A stretch of 64,000 nucleotides of DNA, taken from assembly GCF_021028995.1 (NCBI RefSeq), contig NZ_JAJJZG010000002.1:124001-188000 (forward strand), read 5' to 3'. The position numbers were made by a program, and so were the translations under genes. The notes under the pieces were generated by a model, which was not told where the DNA came from, made no database searches, and saw nothing but the letters and a program-made list of their open reading frames with translations. The stretch is from Halobacterium sp. KA-4. GTDB lineage: Archaea; Halobacteriota; Halobacteria; Halobacteriales; Halobacteriaceae. Positions 26,510 to 35,566 of the stretch are shown here, in pieces (positions within the stretch are counted from its first letter, which is position 1; the number at the start of each line of letters is the position of its first letter).

Positions 26510-27112
26510 ATGACCTCGTGGAAGCGGGACTTCGCGAGCGGGCTCATCGTGCTCGCACCGATTCTGGTCACGCTGTACGTTCTCTACTGGCTGTTCTCGC
26601 TCATCGCGCGATTTTCGCTGCTGGCGACGAACGTCGACGACCCCGTCGTGGCGGTCAGCCTGACGGTCGTCATCTTCGTGTTGCTGGTGTTCTCCGTGGG
26701 GTACCTGATGCGGACCGCGCTCGGCACGTTCGCGGAGGAGGTGCTGGACGACCTCATTAACCGGCTACCGGGGCTGCGCATCGTCTACAACGCCTCGAAG
26801 ATGGCCGTCGAGACGGTGCTGTCGGGCGGCGCCGACGAATTCCAGAAGCCCGTGAAGGTTGAACCGTGGGAGGGGATGCGCCTCACCGCGTTCAAGACGG
26901 GGAAGACTACCAACGACGGCCGCGAGGTGGTGTTCATGCCGACCGCGCCGAACATCACCTCGGGGTTCGTGATGGAACTGGAACCCGAGGACATCATCGA
27001 GGTCGAGGAGTCCACGGAGGACGCCCTGACGCGGGTGCTCTCGGCGGGGTTCGGGGAGAACGAGCGTGACGTCCCGGAGCCGTTCACCGACGACAAGGAC
27101 GAACAGGAGTAG
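26510..27112 (+). CDS. DUF502 family membrane protein
   Basis: A 200-residue protein with two membrane spans (about 9-32 and 45-70) and a soluble C-terminal domain, the layout of the DUF502 family (LIVLAPILVTLYVLYWLF; INRLPGLRIVYNASKMAVE; FMPTAPNITSGFVMELE). The function of the family is not established; it is found in bacteria, archaea and plants. I prefer the ATG at 26510 to the GTG at 26498 because of the TATA spacing. Confidence 0.88.
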   Translation: MTSWKRDFASGLIVLAPILVTLYVLYWLFSLIARFSLLATNVDDPVVAVSLTVVIFVLLVFSVGYLMRTALGTFAEEVLDDLINRLPGLRIVYNASKMAVETVLSGGADEFQKPVKVEPWEGMRLTAFKTGKTTNDGREVVFMPTAPNITSGFVMELEPEDIIEVEESTEDALTRVLSAGFGENERDVPEPFTDDKDEQE

Positions 27113-27146
27113 ACAGGCCGTCGCTGGTGGCGTGGGATAGCGCGAG

Positions 27147-27341
27147 TCAGTCGTCCGCCGCCTGCTGCCGGTGTTCTATCCAGCCGACCGCGAGAATGTC
27201 GGTCGCACAGGTGTCACAGAGGTAGACCGTCACGTCGCGGCGCTCGCCGCCGGCGCGGTCGAACCGCAGCGAGTGCTCCGTGGCGGCGTTGCTCTCGTCG
27301 TTGCAGTTACTACAGACGACTTGGTCCGCCGGGCCGTGCAC
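27147..27341 (-). CDS. Small zinc-finger protein, 64 aa
   Basis: A 64-residue protein with two Cys pairs, CSNC (10-13) and CDTC (42-45), typical of a zinc-ribbon. The rest, with TVYLCDTCATDILAVGW, resembles other small haloarchaeal zinc proteins. The start is a GTG at 27341 and is tentative. It is convergent with the DUF502 gene; the spacing is 34 bp. Confidence 0.65.
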   Translation of the reverse strand: MHGPADQVVCSNCNDESNAATEHSLRFDRAGGERRDVTVYLCDTCATDILAVGWIEHRQQAADD

Positions 27342-27455
27342 ACGTCTCAGTGAACCCTCACGGGCATACGATGTGAGGGTTTTGACTACGCTGTTCGTTT
27401 TGATTAATCGGGTAACAGTTCGTGCCGGCGTCGTCGAGAGGGGGCTACGCGGCGT

Positions 27456-28382
27456 TTAGACGTAGTGGAACCACTCCTCGCGGTCGCCGGTCTCGACGAC
27501 GTCGAAGAACGCCTGCTGGAGTTCCTCGGTGATGGGGCCGCGAGTCCCGGAGCCGATTTCGACGTTGTCGACCTGCCGGATGGGGGTGACTTCCGCGGCG
27601 GAGCCGGTGAAGAACAGTTCGTCAGCGGTGTGGAGTTCGCCCCGCGAGATGGAGACGTTGTCGTGGACGGTGTAGCCGCGTTCCTCCGCGAGCGTGATGA
27701 CGGTGTCGCGGGTGATGCCGTCGAGGATGCTCTCGGAGAGCCCGGGCGTGAAAATCTCACCGTCGCGCACGAGGAAGAGGTTCTCGCCGGGGCCTTCCGC
27801 GACGTTGCCCTCCTTGTTGAGGACGATGGCTTCCGTGAAGCCGTTGCGGCGGGCTTCCTCGCCGGCGAGCATGGAGTTGACGTAGAGGCCGGTGGTCTTG
27901 GCGTTGGTCGGAATCTGGCTGGAGGCGTGCTTGCGCCACGAGGAGACCATCACTTCGACGCCCTCTTCGAGCGCTTCCTCGCCGAGGTACGTTCCCCACG
28001 GCCACGCGGCGACGGCGACGTCGGTCGGGCAGTCCTTCGGGGAGACGCCCAGTGAGTCGTAGCCGAAGTACGCGATGGGGCGGACGTAACACGACGCGAG
28101 GTCCTGGCGGTCGAGCAGTTCCACGGTCGCCTCGGTGAGCTCCTCGCGCGTGAAGTCGATGTCGAGGTCGTAGGGCTTCGCGGACGCGAACAGGCGGTCG
28201 AGGTGTTCCTCCCACCGGAACAACGCGGGGCCGTTGTCGGTGTCGTACGCGCGGACGCCCTCGAAGACGCCGCTGCCGTAGTGCAGCGCGTGCGTGAGCA
28301 CGTGGGTCGTGGCGTCCTCCCAGTCCACGAAGTCGCCGTTCATCCAGATGGTGTCGACGTCCATGTCGTCGAATCCGCTCAT
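27456..28382 (-). CDS. ilvE: Branched-chain amino acid aminotransferase
   Basis: A 308-residue fold-type IV PLP aminotransferase that forms or uses Leu, Ile and Val. Motifs: MNGDFVDWEDATTHVLTHALHYGSGVFEG (quoted in parts: FVDWEDATTHVLTHALHYG), the PLP lysine in TNAKTTGLYVNSMLAGEEA near residue 155, and VAEGPGENLFLVRDG near residue 185. The ATG at 28382 fits a TTTTATGAT box 27 nt upstream, whereas the longer frame from 28409 would overlap that box. The product pairs with IlvA at 9618. Confidence 0.95.
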   Translation of the reverse strand: MSGFDDMDVDTIWMNGDFVDWEDATTHVLTHALHYGSGVFEGVRAYDTDNGPALFRWEEHLDRLFASAKPYDLDIDFTREELTEATVELLDRQDLASCYVRPIAYFGYDSLGVSPKDCPTDVAVAAWPWGTYLGEEALEEGVEVMVSSWRKHASSQIPTNAKTTGLYVNSMLAGEEARRNGFTEAIVLNKEGNVAEGPGENLFLVRDGEIFTPGLSESILDGITRDTVITLAEERGYTVHDNVSISRGELHTADELFFTGSAAEVTPIRQVDNVEIGSGTRGPITEELQQAFFDVVETGDREEWFHYV

Positions 28383-28404
28383 ACGTCCGGGGACGGCGCG
28401 CCGT

Positions 28405-28413
28405 ATCATAAAA
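28405..28413 (-). promoter_or_regulatory. TATA box of ilvE
   Basis: TTTTATGAT on the minus strand, centred 27 nt from the start codon at 28382, which decides the choice of start. Confidence 0.6.
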
Positions 28414-28525
28414 CCACGAGTGCCGGCTACGGGCAGTCGTTGCCGGTGAGTTCGAAAACCGGCGCGAATGTCCGAGAATAATTCAACCGAGACGCTTAAT
28501 TACCGAAGAGAATTACAAGCGGTCG

Positions 28526-29977
28526 ATGAGCGATTACGCACCCCTCACGTACGAGGACATCGACGAGGCTCGCCGCCCGAGCCTCGGCGAGGCGCTCGTG
28601 CCGATTCTCGCCGTCGTCGTCGCTCTCGGCGTCGGCTCCGGCTACCTCGGCCTCGCGCCACACGCTCCCCTCCTCTGGAGTATCGCCTTCACGGGACTGT
28701 TCGCGCGCTACCAGCTCGGCTACGACTGGGACGGCGTCTACGACGCCGCCGCCTCCGGCCTCCGCATGGGCCTGCAGGCGATTCTCATCCTGTTCGTCAT
28801 CTACGGGCTCATCGCTACGTGGATTAGCGCCGGCACCATCCCGGGACTGATGTACTACGGCCTCGGCACGCTCACGCCAATCGTCTTCCTGCCCGTGACC
28901 GCCGTCCTCGCGGCCATCGTGGCGTTCGCCATCGGCTCCTCGTGGACGACCGTCGGGACGCTCGGCGTCGCGTTCGTCGGCATCGGCGAAGGGCTCGGCG
29001 TCCCGCTGGCGATGACCGCGGGTGCCATCGTCTCCGGCGCGTACGCTGGCGACAAGCAGAGCCCCCTCTCTGACACCACGAACCTCGCCGCCGCCGTCAC
29101 GAACGCCGACCTCTACGACCACATCAAGGCGATGCGGAACGGCACCGCCATCGCGTTCGGGCTCTCCGTGGTCGCGTACGCCGTCCTCGGCGTGTACTTC
29201 ATCGAGGGCGGGAGCGCCGACATCGCCGCAATCAGCGGACCGCTCGCGGACTCGTACGCGCTCGGCCCGCTCGTGTTCCTGCCGCTCGTGGTGACGTTCG
29301 GGCTCGCGCTCCGCGGCTACCCGCCGCTCCCCTCGCTGATTGCGGGCATCTTCGCGGGCGCGCTCACCACCATCGTCGCGCAGGGTGCGAGCTTCACCGC
29401 CGCGTGGAACATCTTCCTCAACGGCACCAACCCCGCCACCGGCAGCGACCTCGTCAACAGCCTCCTGACCGCCGGCGGCATCTCGGGCTCGGCGTGGACC
29501 ATCGCCGTGGTCGTCGCCGCGCTCGCCCTCGGCGGCCTGCTCGAGGGCACGGGCGTGCTCGCGACGCTCGCCCACCACCTCACGACCGCCGTCTGGTCGC
29601 CGGGCTCGCTGGTCGCCGGTACCGGCCTCGCCGCCATCGTGACCAACGCCTTCTCCGCCCAGCAGTACATGAGCATCGTCGTCCCGGGGCTCAGCCTCCG
29701 GAACCTCTACGAGGAGTACGACCTCCCCGAGACGGACCTCTCGCGAGCCGTCGAGGCCGCCGGCACACCGACCGGGCCGTTCTTCCCGTGGCACGCCGGC
29801 GCCGTCTTCATGACGAGCGCGCTCTACAGCGCGCCGGGCGCTATCTCGTGGTGGTGGGTGCCGTTCTACTTCTTCGGCATCCTCTCGCCAGTCGTGCTGT
29901 TCGTGATGGCGCTGACCGGTCACGGCTACACGCAACAGCCGAAGCCGGCCGACGCTGCGCCCGCGACGGACGACTGA
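28526..29977 (+). CDS. nhaC: NhaC-family Na+/H+ antiporter
   Basis: A 483-residue polytopic membrane protein with about 11-12 hydrophobic segments. The family motif of NhaC appears as GSSWTTVGTLGVAFVGIG (near residue 138), GAYAGDKQSPLSDTTNLAAA (near residue 171), and TNAFSAQQYMSIVVPG (near residue 373). It exchanges Na+ for H+ and helps maintain internal pH and low Na+, a central need in hypersaline medium. It is convergent with ribB. The C-terminal tail is acidic and Ala-rich. Confidence 0.9.
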   Translation: MSDYAPLTYEDIDEARRPSLGEALVPILAVVVALGVGSGYLGLAPHAPLLWSIAFTGLFARYQLGYDWDGVYDAAASGLRMGLQAILILFVIYGLIATWISAGTIPGLMYYGLGTLTPIVFLPVTAVLAAIVAFAIGSSWTTVGTLGVAFVGIGEGLGVPLAMTAGAIVSGAYAGDKQSPLSDTTNLAAAVTNADLYDHIKAMRNGTAIAFGLSVVAYAVLGVYFIEGGSADIAAISGPLADSYALGPLVFLPLVVTFGLALRGYPPLPSLIAGIFAGALTTIVAQGASFTAAWNIFLNGTNPATGSDLVNSLLTAGGISGSAWTIAVVVAALALGGLLEGTGVLATLAHHLTTAVWSPGSLVAGTGLAAIVTNAFSAQQYMSIVVPGLSLRNLYEEYDLPETDLSRAVEAAGTPTGPFFPWHAGAVFMTSALYSAPGAISWWWVPFYFFGILSPVVLFVMALTGHGYTQQPKPADAAPATDD

Positions 29978-29992
29978 GAAGAACCTCGCTTT

Positions 29993-30655
29993 TTACGCGC
30001 TGAACGCCGCCAACAGGTCGCTACCTTCCACGTAGACGAGGCCCTCGCGGTCGGCGTACGCCTTCGCGTCCGCGACCGAGAGCGCTTCGCCCGTCTCGTC
30101 GTCGAGCATCTCGCAGACGACCGCGGCGGGCGCGACGCCGGCTTCCTCGGCGAGCGCGACCGCGAGTTCCGTGTGGCCCTTCCGGTGGGACAGTGACGGC
30201 GCCGACCGGAGCACGTGGACATGGCCGGGCGCGCGGAACTCCGTCGCGAAGTCCACGCTGGCGGGGTCCGCGGCCGCCTTTCCGAGCTCCGTGATGGTGA
30301 GCGCGCGGTCCTCGTCCGTGATGCCCGTGTAGGTGTCGCGGTGGTTCACGGGCAGCGAGAACGACGAACGGTCGTCGTACCCGAGGTGGCCGTGGTCGGC
30401 CGCCGGGTGGTCGATGACGTCGCCGAGGAACGGGAGGTCGAAGGCGTCGGACGCCGCTTCGCCGAGCGCGACGCAAATGAGGCCGCCGGCGTCGTTGCGG
30501 AGGCGGGCGACGTCGTCGGGCGTCACCGACTCCGCGGGGTAGACGAGGTCGACCTCTCCCTCGCGGTCGGCGGCGTCGTGGACGAGCACGGGCTCGCCAG
30601 CGCGGAACGCTGCGACGGCGCGCTCGACGCGGGTGGCGTTACTGCTCTTCGACAC
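29993..30655 (-). CDS. ribB: 3,4-dihydroxy-2-butanone-4-phosphate synthase
   Basis: Makes the four-carbon unit of riboflavin from ribulose 5-phosphate. The 220-residue monofunctional protein has [13 protein letters not shown] (near residue 31, the acidic metal site), [12 protein letters not shown] (near 53), [20 protein letters not shown] (near 98), and [13 protein letters not shown] near residue 157. It overlaps the upstream rbkR gene by 17 bp on the same strand, so the two are one transcription and translation unit. Confidence 0.94.
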   Translation of the reverse strand: MSKSSNATRVERAVAAFRAGEPVLVHDAADREGEVDLVYPAESVTPDDVARLRNDAGGLICVALGEAASDAFDLPFLGDVIDHPAADHGHLGYDDRSSFSLPVNHRDTYTGITDEDRALTITELGKAAADPASVDFATEFRAPGHVHVLRSAPSLSHRKGHTELAVALAEEAGVAPAAVVCEMLDDETGEALSVADAKAYADREGLVYVEGSDLLAAFSA

Positions 30656-31346
30656 GAACAGTCACCTCGTCGCCGTCGAGCAGGCCGAGTTCCTCGCGGA
30701 GCTTCTCCGGCGCGATGAGTTCGACCTGCGTCTCGTCGTGGTGGGTGCGGTCCGGGACGATGACGTGCGCGGGGGAGAACGAGCCGTCGTCGTCGTTCTC
30801 GACGGTGGCGTGGTAGCACGTCGCCGGGCCGTAGGTGCGCTCCTCGTCCTCCCAGCCCTCGATGCGGACGCCGTCCATCGCCTCTAACGCGGAGCGGGCG
30901 CGCTGGCTCTCCGCGTCGAGTTCGACGTTGAGCGTGCCGAGGTACGGCTCGTAGCCGAGTTTCTCCTCGAACTGGCGCATGTACCCGGGGAGGCTGATGT
31001 AGTGGCGGCCCTCGCCCATCCCGCTGGTGACCGAGCCTTCCAGGGCGAGTTCGCCGGCGTCCTCGAAGATGCGGCGGTAGTCCTCGTACTCGCGTTCGAG
31101 CGTGCGCTCGCCGTCGTCGGTGATGGCGACCCACTGGCCGTCGTTGACGAGGTCCCGCTGGACGAGCCCGGCGTCCTCCAGCGCCTGGAGGCGGCGGGAG
31201 GCGGTCTGGTTGGAGGCGTCGAGGCGGCCCGCGAGGTCCCCGCAGGAGACCTTGACTTCGCCGCGGCGCGCGCCGTCGAGCGCGAGCAGCTTCAGCACGG
31301 CGAGCTCGTCGAAGCCGACCTCGCTCGTGCCCGTTGCTTGCGACAT
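30639..31346 (-). CDS. rbkR: CTP-dependent riboflavin kinase with HTH domain (RbkR)
   Basis: A 235-residue fusion of an N-terminal HTH (residues about 12-95, segment [20 protein letters not shown]) and a C-terminal archaeal riboflavin kinase domain (about 100-235; [53 protein letters not shown]). RbkR converts riboflavin to FMN with CTP and also represses riboflavin genes, which explains its position upstream of ribB. A TATA-like TATTCTTATG (31380-31371) lies 29 nt before the ATG at 31346. Confidence 0.93.
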   Translation of the reverse strand: MSQATGTSEVGFDELAVLKLLALDGARRGEVKVSCGDLAGRLDASNQTASRRLQALEDAGLVQRDLVNDGQWVAITDDGERTLEREYEDYRRIFEDAGELALEGSVTSGMGEGRHYISLPGYMRQFEEKLGYEPYLGTLNVELDAESQRARSALEAMDGVRIEGWEDEERTYGPATCYHATVENDDDGSFSPAHVIVPDRTHHDETQVELIAPEKLREELGLLDGDEVTVRVEEQ

Positions 31347-31415
31347 ACCCGCAAATTCGGGCGCGCGCCGCATAAGAATACCGGAAGTGGAACGCGTCCC
31401 GAAAGTGAGAGTGCG

Positions 31416-32372
31416 TCAGTCCGCCGTCGAGCCCGCCCAGAACTCCGAATCCGCGCGGAGCTTCGGCACCCACGTGTCCTGCTCGCGAGCGAGCAGCGCC
31501 ACCCGCGAGACCTCCTGGTCGCGCAACACCGTGTGCTCGGGCATGTGCGCCTGGACCTCGCGGGCGAACTCCAGCACGTCCTCGTGGTTCGGCATCGCCT
31601 CCCGGTCGAGGCGGTCCCGCGAGTCGCCGACGTGCATGTACGCTTTCAGTTCCACGAAGTCGGGGTCCGCGCGGTCAAAGAAGCCCGCGTACCAGTCCGG
31701 GTTCTGCATGTTCTCGCCGCCGACGAGCGTCGTCCGCAGCACGGTCCGCGTCTCGTCTTTGTCGTGGAGGACGTCCATCGTGTCGACGAGTTTCTCCCAC
31801 GCGTCGTCCTCGGTTGCGCCCACCACGTCGTCGAACGTCGCGCGCTCGGGGGCGTCCACGGAGACGTACAACTGCGTCGGGTCACACTCTTCGAGGACGT
31901 CGGGGCGCGTCCCGTTCGAGACGAGGAACGTCGTCAGGCCGCGGTCGTGGAACTCCTCCAGCAGTTCCGGGAGGTAGGGATACAGCGTCGGTTCGCCGTC
32001 CAGCGAGATGGCGACGTGGCGCGGGTCCATCGCCTCCTCGAAGCGTTCTCTCGGGACGTCGTCGTTGCCGCCGAACCCCGAGAGCAGTTTCTTCTGGAGT
32101 TCGATCGAGGCGTCCACCACTGCCTCCGGGTCGTCCCACTCCACGCCGTCCAGTTCGTACGTGTGGCCGGCGTGGTCCCGCCAGCAGAACACGCAGCGCT
32201 CGTTGCAGCGCACCACGGGCGTCATCTGGATGCAGCGGTGCGAGCGGATGCCGTAGAAGGCGTGCTTGTAACAGGTGCCCTCGCCGCGCAGGGAGTTCGC
32301 CGTCCACCCGCAGGTCTGGGCGGCGGTGTGGTTGTCGTGGTGGTAGTCCGGGTCGTCCACCTGCTTGGGCAT
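31416..32372 (-). CDS. taw1: 4-demethylwyosine synthase (Taw1), radical SAM
   Basis: Taw1 forms the tricyclic base of wyosine at position 37 of tRNA-Phe. The 318-residue protein has the radical SAM motif CNERCVFCWRD (Cx3Cx2C) near residue 55 and an additional cysteine cluster in the N-terminus (CGWTANSLRGEGTCYKHAFY, Cys21 and Cys34) for the second Fe-S cluster; VAISLDGEPTLYPYLPELLEEFHD follows (in parts: VAISLDGEPTLYPYLPELL). The gene is transcribed alone, 69 bp upstream of rbkR. Confidence 0.93.
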   Translation of the reverse strand: MPKQVDDPDYHHDNHTAAQTCGWTANSLRGEGTCYKHAFYGIRSHRCIQMTPVVRCNERCVFCWRDHAGHTYELDGVEWDDPEAVVDASIELQKKLLSGFGGNDDVPRERFEEAMDPRHVAISLDGEPTLYPYLPELLEEFHDRGLTTFLVSNGTRPDVLEECDPTQLYVSVDAPERATFDDVVGATEDDAWEKLVDTMDVLHDKDETRTVLRTTLVGGENMQNPDWYAGFFDRADPDFVELKAYMHVGDSRDRLDREAMPNHEDVLEFAREVQAHMPEHTVLRDQEVSRVALLAREQDTWVPKLRADSEFWAGSTAD

Positions 32373-32428
32373 ACTCCGGGATTCGGCGAGCGCGTGGAAA
32401 AACGTGGCGTTCGGCGCCCAATTCGGAG

Positions 32429-33439
32429 TTAGCGTTCGAGAATCGTGCCGCTAGAGCCGACCGCGACGTCCGGGTCCGTGTCGCCGCCGTACGCGACGTC
32501 GTAGATGTCCGAGCCGACCGGCGTGTCGTACTCCTGCCAGCCGTTCGACGTGCGCTCGTAGACGTAGCCGCCGTTGCCCGCCGCCAATACCGGCTTGTCC
32601 GGCGCGACGCGGTCGAGGCCCTGGAGCGCGTTCTCGCCGACGTCGATTGGCGTCCACCGGCGACAGCCACAGTCGTAGCGGTAGATGGTGCCGCCGCCCG
32701 CGGAGACGTACACCGTCTCGTCGTCGCCGAGCACGTCGTAGAACGACTCGTTGGCGTTCGAGACGCCGATTTGCGTCCACGTGCTGTTGAAGTCGGTGCT
32801 CTCGAAGGCGGCCTGGCTGGTGCTGATGCCGTAGGCGGTGTCGCTGCTGCCGCGGGAGAACGCGACGCCCGGGATGGTCGACCCGCCCGCGGGCTTCGTG
32901 ACGCTTCCCCACTGCATGCAGTACGCGCCCTGGTCGTTCTGCTCGAAGACGCCGTGGAGCGTCTCCCCGGAGCCGTTCGCGACGATGACGTGCTCGCGGT
33001 CGATGGTGCCCGTCGTCGCGATGGCCTCCCACGTGCTCGTCTTCCCGTCGGGCGCCGTGTAGTCGTGTTTCTTCCCGGTCATGACGTCGTAGGCGCCCAT
33101 CGCGCCGGAGCCGCCCGCGAACCAGATGCGCTCGCCGTCGCTAGTGACGGCGACGTCGTTGAGCGGGTTGTTCGACGCGTCCGGGCCGCTGTCCACGACG
33201 AGCTGCCACTGCCCGTCGGCCAGGGCGAGGATGTTCCCGCTGGAGCCGACGGCGTGCGGGCCGTCGGCGGTCTGGACGACCGCCGATATCGACTTCGACG
33301 TCGGCGACGACACCTCGGCCCACGTGCTGCTGCTCTGTGCGGTCACCTGCGTCGCGGCCGCGCCGCCGCCGACGGCGACTGCAGCGGCACCGCCGGCTAC
33401 TTTCAGGAACGTCCGTCGCGAGGTCGTGTGTTCTGTCAT
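32429..33439 (-). CDS. Tat-exported beta-propeller-like protein
   Basis: A 336-residue secreted protein. It begins with a twin-arginine signal, TSRRTFLKVAGGAAAVAVGG, ending near residue 33 after ATQVTAQ. The mature part is built of short repeated strands of the type WAEVSSPTSKSISAVVQTAD and GPHAVGSSGNILALADGQWQ, about every 45 residues, suggesting a WD40/YCF48-like propeller with six or seven blades. Two cysteines in YDCGCRRW near residue 256. Function unknown; extracellular binding or assembly factor. AT-rich upstream DNA with a palindrome at 33521. Confidence 0.8.
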   Translation of the reverse strand: MTEHTTSRRTFLKVAGGAAAVAVGGGAAATQVTAQSSSTWAEVSSPTSKSISAVVQTADGPHAVGSSGNILALADGQWQLVVDSGPDASNNPLNDVAVTSDGERIWFAGGSGAMGAYDVMTGKKHDYTAPDGKTSTWEAIATTGTIDREHVIVANGSGETLHGVFEQNDQGAYCMQWGSVTKPAGGSTIPGVAFSRGSSDTAYGISTSQAAFESTDFNSTWTQIGVSNANESFYDVLGDDETVYVSAGGGTIYRYDCGCRRWTPIDVGENALQGLDRVAPDKPVLAAGNGGYVYERTSNGWQEYDTPVGSDIYDVAYGGDTDPDVAVGSSGTILER

Positions 33440-33469
33440 CTCACGTCACCGGTTGCACCCACGAATCGG

Positions 33470-33575
33470 ATGAAAAATGTATATACTGGCTGTCTCCTAA
33501 CAAAGAAAACCGAATAAGTGTATTCGCGAATAAAATCGAACTAATATTCCGAATCTATCCATAATTTTCTAACTA
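33470..33575. promoter_or_regulatory. AT-rich intergenic island with a 12-bp palindrome
   Basis: The 218-bp gap between the propeller gene and argS contains about 105 bp of unusually AT-rich DNA (for example GTATATAC near 33480 and AATATTCC near 33545). At 33521-33532 lies the perfect palindrome TATTCGCGAATA. The palindrome may be an operator for the divergent genes; argS has its own TATA-like CTTTAG 27 nt upstream of its ATG. Confidence 0.5.
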
Positions 33576-33657
33576 CGCGTGAGGTCGCGCCGGCCGGCGA
33601 CCGCGTCCGCTCGCCCGCTTCGGAAATCCCTTTAGCCGTCGCGTTGAACGAGCGAGC

Positions 33658-35412
33658 ATGTTCATCGCTTTCCGCCGGGAAGTCGAGGCGGCCCTCGACG
33701 CCGCGCTCGACGACCTCGGCTACCCGACCGAGGACCTCGGCATCGAGGAACCGCCCGCGGACGTGCCCGCCGTGCTCGCGTCCAGCGTGGCGTTCCGACT
33801 CGCCGGCGAGGCGCAGGCACCGCCGCCGGAGGTCGCCGCCGAAATCGCCGACGCCGTCGACCTCTCCGATTCGGAGTACGTCGCCAGCGCGTCCACGCAG
33901 GGGCCGTACGTGAACTTCACGCCCAGCGAAGCGTACTTCGAGGGCACGCTCGCTGACGCCCAAGAGACCGAGTGGGGTCGCCTCCCCGACACCGACACGT
34001 CGGTCGTCGTCGAGCACACCAGCGCGAACCCCACGGGCCCGGTCCACGTCGGCCGCGCCCGCAACCCGATTCTCGGCGACGCGCTCGCGCGCGTTCTCGA
34101 CTACGCGGGCTACGACGTCACCCGCGAGTACTACGTCAACGACGCCGGCCGCCAGATGGCCGTGTTCACGTGGGCGTACGAGACTTTCGACGAGAGCGAC
34201 CTCCCCGAGCCCGAGCGCGAGAAACCCGACTACGAACTCGTGCGCTACTACCGGAAGGGCAACGAGTTCTTAGAGGAGGGTGACCCCGAGGCCGTCGAGG
34301 AAGCCGAAGCCGAAATCGCGTCCATCATCGAGGGATTGGACGCCGGCGACGAGGAGACCTACGAGCGCGTCGGGGAAGTCGTCGACCAGGTGCTCGGCGG
34401 GATGAAGCAGACCCTCGACCGCCTCCTCGCGACCTTCGACGAATTCGTCAAGGAGACGCGGTTCCTCCGGGACAGCTCCACGCACGAGGTCGTCGAACGC
34501 CTCCAGGACTCCGAGTACGCCTACGAGGAGGAGGACGCGTGGCAGCTCGACCTCGAGGAGTGGGACATCGAGCAGTCGTTCGTCTTCCTGCGCTCGGACG
34601 ACACCACGCTGTACACCACCCGCGACCTCGCCCACCACGAGTGGAAGTTCGACACCTTCGACCAGGCCATCACCGTGCTCGGCGAGGACCAGGAACTCCA
34701 CGCGAACAAACTCAACGCCGCGCTGGACATCCTCGGTAACGACACCGAGCAACTGGAGGAAGTGTTCTACGCGTGGGTGAACCTCCCGGGCGGCGAGTCG
34801 ATGAGCACCCGACAGGGCACGGGCGTGGACATGGACGACCTACTGGACGAGGCGGTCGCGCGCGCCGAGGACGCCGTCCGCTCCCGGCTGGACGACCGCA
34901 TCCGCGGCGACGACCTGACCGACGAGGACGTCGAACGCATCGCGCGGCAGGTCGGCATCGGCGCGGTGCGCTACGACATCGTCTCCAAGCAGCCCACGAA
35001 GGCGATTACGTTCGACTGGGAGGACGCCCTCGACTTCGAGGGGCAGAGCGCGCCCTACGTCCAGTACGCCCACGCCCGCGCCTGCGGCATCGCGGCGGAA
35101 GCCGGCGACCTCGAACCGGAACTGGACGCCGGCCTGCTGGACTCGCCCGAGGAGCGCGACCTCCTGAAGGCAATCGCGCGGTTCCCGGGCGTCGTCGAGG
35201 AAGCCGCGGCGGACCGCGAACCGCACCAGATTGCGACGTTCGCCCGCGAGTTCGTGGACACGTTCAACGGGTTCTACCGCTCCCGGCACGTCCTCAGCGA
35301 GGACGTCGACGACGACGTCGCGGCCGCGCGCCTCGCGCTCGTGAACGCCGCGCGGCACACGCTGGCGAACGCGCTGGACGTGCTCGGCATCGAAGCGCCG
35401 GAGTCGATGTAG
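33658..35412 (+). CDS. argS: Arginyl-tRNA synthetase
   Basis: A 584-residue class I synthetase. The N-terminal Arg-tRNA-synthetase domain (about 1-85) precedes the catalytic core with the HIGH-like motif [12 protein letters not shown] (near residue 125) and the KMSK-like loop [11 protein letters not shown] (near residue 381). The C-terminal DALR anticodon-binding domain starts near YVQYAHARA (about 466) and ends in [20 protein letters not shown]. All are usual for archaeal ArgRS. Confidence 0.96.
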   Translation: MFIAFRREVEAALDAALDDLGYPTEDLGIEEPPADVPAVLASSVAFRLAGEAQAPPPEVAAEIADAVDLSDSEYVASASTQGPYVNFTPSEAYFEGTLADAQETEWGRLPDTDTSVVVEHTSANPTGPVHVGRARNPILGDALARVLDYAGYDVTREYYVNDAGRQMAVFTWAYETFDESDLPEPEREKPDYELVRYYRKGNEFLEEGDPEAVEEAEAEIASIIEGLDAGDEETYERVGEVVDQVLGGMKQTLDRLLATFDEFVKETRFLRDSSTHEVVERLQDSEYAYEEEDAWQLDLEEWDIEQSFVFLRSDDTTLYTTRDLAHHEWKFDTFDQAITVLGEDQELHANKLNAALDILGNDTEQLEEVFYAWVNLPGGESMSTRQGTGVDMDDLLDEAVARAEDAVRSRLDDRIRGDDLTDEDVERIARQVGIGAVRYDIVSKQPTKAITFDWEDALDFEGQSAPYVQYAHARACGIAAEAGDLEPELDAGLLDSPEERDLLKAIARFPGVVEEAAADREPHQIATFAREFVDTFNGFYRSRHVLSEDVDDDVAAARLALVNAARHTLANALDVLGIEAPESM

Positions 35413-35424
35413 GCGAAAAAGCAG

Positions 35425-35526
35425 TTACAGCGCGCCGACGTACACCAGCGAGCCGTAGATGATGAGCAGCGCGACCACGACGTAGACCAGCAGCCAGCCG
35501 GTCGAGACGGAGTTCTCGTTTGCCAT
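35425..35526 (-). CDS. 33-aa single-span membrane protein
   Basis: A short reading frame starting MANENSVSTGWLL and ending YGSLVYVGAL, with one hydrophobic span (residues about 10-31). The ATG at 35526 lies 40 bp downstream of the MinD-like gene on the same strand, so it may be its last operon member. Small proteins of this form are widespread in haloarchaea. Whether it is expressed is unproven, but the strongly hydrophobic, non-shadow composition supports it. Confidence 0.55.
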   Translation of the reverse strand: MANENSVSTGWLLVYVVVALLIIYGSLVYVGAL

Positions 35527-35566
35527 AGTCGACATTCGGCGGCCGTGTTCGCTTAATTGTTCCCGT

